A DNA stretch of 64,000 bases. Source: Verpa conica (taxonomy: Eukaryota; Ascomycota; Pezizomycetes; Pezizales; Morchellaceae). How positions within the stretch are numbered: the first letter of the stretch is position 1; each line of letters begins with the position of its first letter. The notes under the pieces are model-generated. The model saw only the letters and a list, made by a program, of their open reading frames with translations. It did not search any database and was not told where the DNA came from. The translations under genes and the position numbers were made by a program. The stretch covers positions 1,922,001-1,986,000 of the forward strand of contig JAUFSD010000003.1 in the NCBI GenBank assembly GCA_033030425.1, read 5' to 3'. Below are positions 56,803 to 64,000 of this stretch, one piece after another.

Positions 56803-57652
56803 TTGTGGTTATGAATGGCGTTTAGAAGCTGGTGTTGGGATGTCATGTGTAACTACTGGAGTTTTTTTTTTGTTTATGTTGGCTACTTCGATATTTACTT
56901 TGTCTACGGGTGGATACCTTGTATTTTCTGTTATTGTTTATTATTAGGGAAATTCTCGTCTCTTAGAAAGAGATTATCATTCCCTTTTAGTTTGAATCAC
57001 TTGCTACTCCTTCCAAACACCTCTTGATATGTGTGACAGTCTACTCGGTCTATAATAGAGCAGAGAAACCCAATAAGCCAACGTACTCACCCGACAAAGA
57101 AAGAACCACACGAGCCCGAGTGACCACATATGATCCAATACCCGCATATATTACAACCCCTCCCCTAAATACCCCTCTCCAAAATACGAAGCTCCCCCGA
57201 GAATAACCTCGGTGATAATTAATATTGGAGGTTTTCTTATGACAAAATTCTCCCCCGCCCCCCCCCTAACCCTATAACCTCGGTGATTCAAAAGCTTTAA
57301 TTTAAAAAAGTAAAAAATTATGCAAGGGTATATATGTTCCACGGGTATCTATGTGAAATCTGCATCTCGACGGGTAGATAGATATTACTTATGCATCTAA
57401 GTGGGATTATCGTATGTTTTGGTTACACTTATTTCAGAATCGTGCAGGAGGAACTAGCTAGCTATGGAGAGGGTATATAGATACATTTTACATGTGGTAC
57501 ACTACTTGTGCTAATAACATAAGGATACCTAATATTATATAACCTCCCCCCCCCCTTAACACATGAATTATAGCTATCTGCACATCTGATGATCTCAACC
57601 CGAATTAACGAGCGCCTGACCCCTCCGTTGATCAATAACAGTAGAGTAAGAC
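56803..57652. other. Intergenic between two plus-strand genes
   Basis: A 3' flank rich in T, then AT-rich promoter with a CCCTAACCCTATAACC segment (57266-57281) and C10 run (57547-57556). No gene is seen. Confidence 0.5.
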
Positions 57653-58270
57653 ATGACGTCACATCTCTCGACTTCAAGCACCACTATCACCTTCCCCCCT
57701 TACATACCTAAGCAAGCTACTCTATCTCTAAAAGAAAAACTAAAAAATGAAAAAATGACCTTTCCTAAAACACAGACAATCTACATCGCCCCAACAAAGT
57801 TGATCCCAAATTCTAAATTCCCTCTACTGATATACCGTGCCGCCTTCCCACCCACGACATCTGCAGAAGCTATTGAGAGTCATTTCAAGGCGAATAACTG
57901 GACGCCGCAATGGCGGTACTCGATGTATCATCAGTCTCACTATCATTCTACGACTCATGAGGCGCTTGGGGTTTTCTCGGGGAGTGCGGTATTGAGGTTT
58001 GGCACTTCGGATGATGATGGTGGCGGTGGCGGTACTGAGGAGTGTGTGAAGGTTGGTGATGTGATTGTGATTCCAGCGGGTGTGGCGCATAGGTGTGTTA
58101 GTGAGGAAGAAGGCTTTACTATGGTTGGGGCGTATCCTAGTGGGTCGAGGCAGTGGGATATGAATTATGGTGGTGAGCATCCGGGTGGAGATGGCGTGGA
58201 GAAAACAGTACCCAGAACAGATCCAGTTTGGGGTAAGGATAGAAATGACTTGTTAGGATCTTGGGAATAA
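57653..58270 (+). CDS. YjlB-like cupin domain protein
   Basis: A single exon of 205 residues. After a ~35-residue variable N-terminus the sequence follows the bacterial YjlB cupin family: PNSKFPLLIYRAAF, then HFKANNWTPQWR, the metal motif HYHSTTHEALGV (three histidines and a glutamate), GSAVLRFG, and the second motif VGDVIVIPAGVAHR with the last histidine. The C-terminus has MVGAYPSG and a WDMNYG-type end. It should be a small metal-binding beta-barrel, in the cytosol; its reaction is not established for the family. A run of glycines (GGGGG) interrupts one loop. A second ATG at codon 35 is a possible start closer to the conserved part. Its 3' end is 154 bp from the convergent helicase gene. 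Confidence 0.85.
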   Translation: MTSHLSTSSTTITFPPYIPKQATLSLKEKLKNEKMTFPKTQTIYIAPTKLIPNSKFPLLIYRAAFPPTTSAEAIESHFKANNWTPQWRYSMYHQSHYHSTTHEALGVFSGSAVLRFGTSDDDGGGGGTEECVKVGDVIVIPAGVAHRCVSEEEGFTMVGAYPSGSRQWDMNYGGEHPGGDGVEKTVPRTDPVWGKDRNDLLGSWE

Positions 58271-58424
58271 ACAATAATAGATAAATATGGAGCAAAATTA
58301 TCACAAGTTACAAAATCAAAACAAGAACCTAATTACACCATTGCCGTTATCAAAACTAAAAATATAGAACATTCGACACCCATACAAACCTTACTCCTAC
58401 CATATTCCCTGAAATACAGCCAAC

Positions 58425-61400
58425 TCATTCCATAGCCTCATAGGGGTCTGAACTCTCATAATCAGACTCACTTAACGACATAGCACCACCTTCATCCTCA
58501 TCCTCATCCTCATATTCATATTCATATTCATACTCATCTTCATCCTCAGTCATATAATCCTCCAAAAATGCTGCTGTAAAACTCAATTCACTCCGCCTTT
58601 CTACCCACAGATCGACCATTTTCGTCTCTTCCTGATACACGGTCTGGTAGACCCCTGACATCGTGCCCCTCTCAGACAAAACCGGTGTAACAGGCACCTC
58701 ACCCTGAGATATTTGAGTGATTCCGATTTGGGGTCTGTCGAGCATTTGCATGATTGGAAGTGAGAACTTTACTAGCTCTGTATTTGTACCAGGCATATCT
58801 GCGTGAAACCAATCCCGCACACAGAGATCACAAACAACAACATCCTTCTTCGATCCGAACGGGCGTCTGCAATTCGACTTCGGTTCGGTGATCGTCGCGC
58901 CAAAGCTGCCCACTGGGAGCATGCATTCATACCCCAGTACCACACCCTCGCGCTTTGGCTCATCCTCTTCACCACTCTCACTCGACAGTTTCCCAGAGCA
59001 TACAGGGCATTCACCCTTCCCTTGAATGGGACTAATATAAAATCGATACATCCCCATCTCCGCCGCCAGCCAGGTCGCAACACTTTCCCCTAAAATTAAC
59101 TCTTTCTTCGCCCTCGTCACCGCGACATAGATCATGTGCATCTCCTCCCTCCAATAATCCGTCTTCCCAAGATTCTCACGACGAGAATACGGTGGGTTGA
59201 AGTCGTCCGCTACAATAACCCGGTCCCATTCAAGACCTTTAGCTTGATGGGTAGTAATTAAGACAACATCTGCCTTTTCTTCCTCATGCCCATCAATTAC
59301 CATACCCTCACAGAGTTTGAGAGTATTAAGGAAGTCAGGTAAGGCGATCATTGCCTCAAGGCCTACAACAAGGCTAAGACCTGGTAAATCAGTTACCCCT
59401 CCATCAGAAGTCTCAGCATCGACATGCTCCTTGAGATCCTGCCATGTTTTATAGCCTGCGAGGATTCCGTAGCTGACCGGCCTTCCGTGGTAGAGGGCGT
59501 GGGCGTTTTTGAGGAGGGTGAAAAGGCTATTTTTGTTGAAGCTCCCGGCTGTATGGAGGCTTACTCGATGCCCAAGATACGAGTGAGAAACACAGTATCT
59601 AAGCGCATACTGAACCAGAGCTCCAGTAATATGTAAGCAAAAACAGACGTCACAGTAGGGAAAGTAAACTTACTAATATTCTTCCTGAAAATCACTGTAT
59701 ACTTCCCACTACCTCCGTCTTCTACAGTACCAGGCTTAAGAAGCAGAGCTTCTTTAGTTAAATGACTATCTACATACAACTCTAAACTCTCTGGCAAGCT
59801 CGCCTTCACACTATCCTGCTTTCTAACACCATTAACGCCAACGCTCTCTCGCAAAGATCGTAACAGTACATTGGCAACCCCTGCAATCGCATCTCCAAAA
59901 CGGAATGAATGTGTAAGGTAACAAGTATACGTTGGCTTATGAGCCTCATCGTCGGAAAATTCGTTGTTTGCCCCCCTGAAGCCATAAATCTTTTGATAAG
60001 GGTCTCCAACAACGATTAGGCCCGCCCATGAACGCTGCCGGAAGATAATCTCTGCCATGCTTGGACTCGAGTCCTAGGACCTATTAGTACTAGGTCACTA
60101 GTTAAAAAATCCGTAAATACCTGTGCCTCGTCCCACATAATAACTTTATAGCCCCCAAACGCCACCGTATCCCCTTTCCCCCTCACTGAACCCTTTGTTA
60201 CAACTACTGTGTTGGCAGCGGCTACACTACTCCCACTAACACCTGTCCCCTCTTCACCATGCCCAATACCATCAAGATGTAGAATCTTAAGGTACGCATC
60301 ATGTGTAAGATACTTGGCCTTTGCAGTCTGCATCGCTTCCCAGATTTCCCCTGCCAATTTCAGCAAAGCATCACCTTTCAACCCCAACAGATCCACCATC
60401 GACCGCGGTAAACACCTGCGCCCAATCTTAATATCTTTTGAGGACCAGTACTTAGAGAGAATCTTCTTAACCACCGTTGCGACTACATTCGCTGTGGGAA
60501 ACGATTTCATCCCCTCTTGCTTTTTGCGAACCCTCGGTTGCATATGCGCCTGAGGGTTCACGAGAAGGGAGCCGATCCTTGCGTCATCTAAGCCACCTAG
60601 CATTTCAATAATCTCCTTTGCTGGAAGGTTGTGAGACATATCCATGGTTGGCATACGTCCATCCCGGCGACGGTTTTTGATAGATCTTCCGCCGTCGGGG
60701 AGGGCATTCTTTACTTGAGGGGCGCACATTTCCAGAGTACCATAGGCAATGGAATGCATGGTTTTACCTGTAAAATTTATAACACAAGAGTCCGATATTA
60801 GTTACTACCCAGCAAGGTGAAACCTCACATAGAATGAGCAGCTTACAAACAACATTGCTAGGAAACTTCTTCTCTGCATCTAGAGCAGCACTCTTATTAA
60901 ACGCAACGTACAGGAAACGAGTAGAAGGCCTTCGAAAATCCACGAATGTTGGTTAGTTTCTTATGAGCGAGTAGAAGCTCCACAAAAATTGAGATTCATA
61001 CCTTTTCTTCGCGTACTCTACTAGGCTCATAGTCTTCCCTGTCCCTGCGTATGCTCTTACCTTCATGAGCTCCCCCGCAAAAATATCGGTGTCCACAATC
61101 TTCTTCTGCTCTTGAGTCAATACGTATTCTTTACTTGGCTGTCGAGCGGCTGGCGATGGGCTTGGGTACGGATAGCTTGACCTAGAAGCCGACCAAGAAG
61201 ATGATTTAGAGGCGATTGACCCCTGCCTGGGAGTGGGCAAGGGGCCGCTCATTGATTCTGCCCTCCTCCACCGATCTTTCGGCCTCTGTGTCGTGGCTAT
61301 ATTTCTACTAGGAAGCTGGCAACTAGGAGTAGTCGGTGGTGCTAAAGTCAGTTCCGGGCGGAAATACCTTCTAACCCATGTATTCAACCTTCCACTAAGA

Positions 61401-62257
61401 ATTCTCCTTGCTTGTAAACTGATATTTTCCCCAATAGGTGGTGTTTCCCCATGGCGAATTTTATAGTCATACTCGTACATGAGCAAGAACAAGAGCAAGA
61501 AATAAAAGTACTCCACTAAGGCTTCCTCTTGGAACCCTCTAGCAGCATCTATTGAGACCATGTCCTTACCACCTGCAAACATAGCATCTGAAAGTACCCC
61601 GAGAATATCATCTGGTGTGAGTGAAGTAAATAAAAGATAAGCCGTGAAGATCCTATACGCTGCTGCTGCTTCTTCCACCGACCCTGGTGGAGATGAAGAG
61701 CGGGGCAAGAGTGGGACAGGGACGAGTTTCTGGATCAATTCTATCTTGGGGTATCTCTGGCATAAGATATCCGTAATACCAGATAGCGAGCACGACAGCG
61801 GCAATAGCCTCAGATTCATAATCCCAGGATCAGAAACATGTTCTAAGGCGGTGAACAGCATATTGGTGGTCATTCGAGGTAGGAGGATTAGACCAGAATC
61901 GATAGGGTCACTACTAGCAAACAAGCCGAGATCCCTTGCCATTTCTTGACTCGCTTCTTCGAGTTCGTTTTCTAATGGTGTTCTCACCTGTACCTGACCA
62001 CTTGCAACGATCTTTTCTTGGCCTTTGTTACGCATATCGACAGCTAGATCTTCCATTGCTCTCCAGGAACGTTGGTAGATGCGCTGGTATTTAAAATACC
62101 TCCTCCGCCATGGCGCAAATGATGGTGAGCCTGTGGTGTTCTTATGTAATCCATCAAACAAGCGAGGATTCGACAGTACCAGCGAGCGGATTGCTGGAAG
62201 CGGGAGATAAGAAGCTATCTGACTGATTATTTCGATAGGAAGCGATAGGAGGCTCAT
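58425..62257 (-). CDS. fbh1: F-box DNA helicase, FBH1 type (UvrD-like SF1)
   Basis: Five exons (62257-61002, 60929-60847, 60767-60121, 60073-59674, 59620-58425) give 1,193 residues. An F-box-like motif begins the protein (LSLPIEIISQIASYLPLP, residues 4-21), expected to bind Skp1. The helicase part has Walker A AGTGKT (404-409), VAFNKSAA (motif Ia), WDEAQDSSP (motif II, residues 658-666, completed by a splice), GDPYQKIYGFRGA (motif III), and in the last exon THQAKGLEWDRVI (motif V) and YVAVTRAKKEL (motif VI). FBH1 helicases restrain homologous recombination by displacing Rad51 and act as SCF ubiquitin-ligase subunits. C-terminal to the core there are clustered cysteines (CPVC, NC, VCDLCVRDWFH) that may bind zinc, then an acidic Glu/Asp/Tyr repeat tail. 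Walker A splits domain 1 from a long Ser/Pro-rich linker (310-390). Confidence 0.9.
58492..58552 (-). repeat. Acidic microsatellite in helicase C-terminus
   Basis: The coding strand repeats GAGGATGAG and GAATATGAATAT units, giving alternating Glu/Asp then Glu/Tyr. It is probably length-variable. Confidence 0.8.
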
Positions 62258-63283
62258 TTTGAGCGTATTTTCTTGTGGTTCTAAAGGAAATTTGCGGAAT
62301 ATGGCTGTTGATACCCACCATTAGCTTAATTCGAGATTATAGGCAGCAACTGAAGAGCGAACCTGATTCCGCTCAACTGTTTCAGCCAGCCGAGAACTGA
62401 GACACGGCTGCTGCTGGCCTATCCTGACTGAGTGCAAACAGCTAGATGGAATTTATAACTATGGCTAGATATACTGGTGTCTCTGAGCGAGAAAACAATA
62501 GACAAGCTAGGGACACAATCAATGGGCGAATCGATAAGGGTGGTAGTAGAAATGCTAAGATGCTCCGTTGAAGTCTGACCGCGACGCGTTATTGCGGGGG
62601 ATGACTCTTAGGCAGCCGCGTGCTGCATGCATGTGCGTAACGCCACACCTTCTCTGGGTTAGGGTTAATCTCAACACAGAAGGAATAGAGTTTCTAGATC
62701 GTGGCACACAAAGCTTCTAAGCTCTAAATGAGACCTTACATACGTGTACCTCTTATAGAGGTCTGTACCAAGGCACCAGATCCTCATACAAACACGATGG
62801 TGTTTTAGCCACTCCCATTCTGAAGGGGGCTTCCATCTATTGCTCAGGTCCTACTCTACATGTATCTTTTCGTATAAGCTACATAGGTCACATGTAATAT
62901 GTCCATATGTAGTGATAACAGGATACTACATGTACTTGACATCACACCAAATATTAATGAGGTAATAATAGCAATATTACTAATAGTAAGGTAGAATATA
63001 TAGGATCACAACACCCCGTATATAATCTAAATATTTTAATACACTCATCATAACTCACCCTATAGATTCTCTAATCCTAACACCATCTATTATAATGCTA
63101 CTCACTCGGTTTGTACAGACCTATTCTGACTACGAAATAAACCAATAATATCAGTAAACCCCGCAGTAAAACACACCACAAACAAATATTTATCAACCTA
63201 CCTCTGACTGCCCAAGTACAAGTTGATACCCCCAGTAGCCAGTCACCTTATACAGGTCGTTTAAACATCTAATTTACAATCCC
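62258..63283. other. Helicase promoter and AT-rich spacer
   Basis: A GGGTTAGGGTTA telobox-like site (62656-62667) lies ~400 bases upstream of the helicase start. The part 62880-63200 is strongly AT-rich. No gene is seen. Confidence 0.5.
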
Positions 63284-64000
63284 TCATGTCATCATCATCA
63301 ACAACTCCACTGCGTCCTGGTTCCCAGTCACTGATGCTGATGCTTCATCCAGCGGTGACTTTCCCTCAGCACATAAGCTATCTGTCCTAGCACCTCTTTC
63401 CAACAACAATCTAATCGCATCTACATCCCCTAAATGTGCTGCATGATGAAGCGGTGTTCTATTCCTGCTATCAACACACGACACATCTGCCCCACTATCC
63501 AACAACACCTCAAGCACCGCTGTCTTCCTTCCACCTGGATAGCTCAACACTATACCCACACTAAATATAGCCCATACCGCAAGCATAAGTGGCGTCCTAT
63601 TACAGTTATCCACCGCGTTCACATCCGCGCCATACTCCAGCAACAACCGCACCATAACATCGCTCCCCAACCTCGCAGCATGATGAAGCGCCGCCCCATC
63701 ACGCTCGTATGTATCACCAGCCCGGTAATTTGCGCCGTTATCCAGGAGAAACTTAACTACGACTGGTTTGTCAGATTCGATGGCTTCCCATAGCGCGCTG
63801 TGCCTGTTTGCGTCTAGTGCATCGATACATGCACCTCCTTCCAACAAAAGCTTTAGAATCGTTAGGACGTTCGGGGGGTCTACCCTCACTACGAGGTGGA
63901 TTGCTGGTCGAGCCTTCCTAAAGTCGAGGCCGTTGGTGTTGGGGTCTATACCCATGGGGTGGCAGTACCAGTACTCGGTATCGACGCCTTTGGCAAGTAG
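63284..64000 (-). CDS. Ankyrin-repeat protein, 5' part outside the window
   Basis: The frame is open from the window edge (64000) to a stop at 63284, 238 codons; the Met at 63955 is internal because the reading frame continues upstream. At least five ankyrin repeats are seen, with typical TPLHHAAHLGDVDAIRLLLE, ALHHAARLGSDVMVRLLLEYGADV (shown in part) and ALWEAIESDKPVVVKFLLDNGA patterns. One repeat carries an extra hydrophobic loop (WAIFSVGIVLSYPGG). The C-terminus ends right after a final helix (DAVELLMMM). Ankyrin arrays mediate protein binding; what the missing N-terminal part holds (often F-box, NACHT or HET-type domains in fungi) cannot be seen. Confidence 0.8.
   Translation of the reverse strand, partial: LLAKGVDTEYWYCHPMGIDPNTNGLDFRKARPAIHLVVRVDPPNVLTILKLLLEGGACIDALDANRHSALWEAIESDKPVVVKFLLDNGANYRAGDTYERDGAALHHAARLGSDVMVRLLLEYGADVNAVDNCNRTPLMLAVWAIFSVGIVLSYPGGRKTAVLEVLLDSGADVSCVDSRNRTPLHHAAHLGDVDAIRLLLERGARTDSLCAEGKSPLDEASASVTGNQDAVELLMMMT

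Noticed and set aside
1..64000. CRISPR arrays, bacterial operons, plasmid origins or viral genes
   Set aside because: None seen; the window is eukaryotic nuclear DNA with spliceosomal introns.

Overview
This window is nuclear DNA of a filamentous ascomycete (Pezizomycotina-type). The evidence is short GT-AG introns (about 42-75 nt, one doubtful one of 162 nt) with CTAAC/CTAAT-like branch sites, a secretome of fungal hydrolases, mannitol-1-phosphate 5-dehydrogenase, a calpain with a huge charged tail, Tc1/mariner DNA transposons, and long TpA-rich gene deserts that look mutated by RIP (C-to-T decay of repeats). I cannot place the species. All exon models were built by hand; each multi-exon model was checked for frame continuity across every junction.

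Layout. 0.7-4.1 kb: a small disordered protein and a two-part conserved membrane protein (both minus). 4.5-6.9 kb: secreted GH127 beta-L-arabinofuranosidase. 8.4-11.5 kb: a C2-domain protein converging on a secreted CE1 (feruloyl-esterase-like) esterase. 11.7-13.3 kb: a complete Tc1 element with intact DD34E transposase, 28-bp inverted repeats and a TA duplication. 15.8-20.7 kb: two NmrA-like reductases, same strand and same intron layout, 3 kb apart. 23.4-26.9 kb: secreted M28 aminopeptidase and a Gfo/Idh/MocA oxidoreductase. 27.3-28.7 kb: a small secreted cysteine-rich protein and a doubtful membrane micropeptide. 29.7-40.7 kb: dipeptidyl peptidase IV, a calpain with a ~460-residue Lys/Glu/Ser tail, and an S28 prolyl-type serine peptidase (all minus). 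40.7-45 kb: a desert with two related MITEs and a decayed Tc1 relic of the same family as the intact copy. 45-48.5 kb: an RBR E3 ubiquitin ligase and an intron-containing tRNA-Ser(CGA). 48.8-52.7 kb: a secreted SMP-30-like beta-propeller and a CorA-like transporter with an in-frame TGA. 52.7-55.5 kb: a desert holding two adjacent perfect-pairing hairpins. 55.6-62.3 kb: mannitol-1-phosphate dehydrogenase, a YjlB-like cupin and an F-box DNA helicase (FBH1 type). 63.3-64 kb: the 3' end of an ankyrin-repeat gene cut by the window edge.

Functionally, six or more products carry signal peptides and degrade polymers outside the cell. GH127 (Hyp-linked arabinose), DPP IV and S28 (both proline-directed) and M28 together would suit digestion of proline/hydroxyproline-rich plant glycoproteins; this is inference. 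I did not find a clearly new multi-gene system. The items most worth a second look are the twin hairpins, the matched telomere-like promoter motifs of the NmrA pair, the calpain tail, the RBR N-terminal repeats, the possible mitochondrial start of the mannitol enzyme and the small secreted protein.
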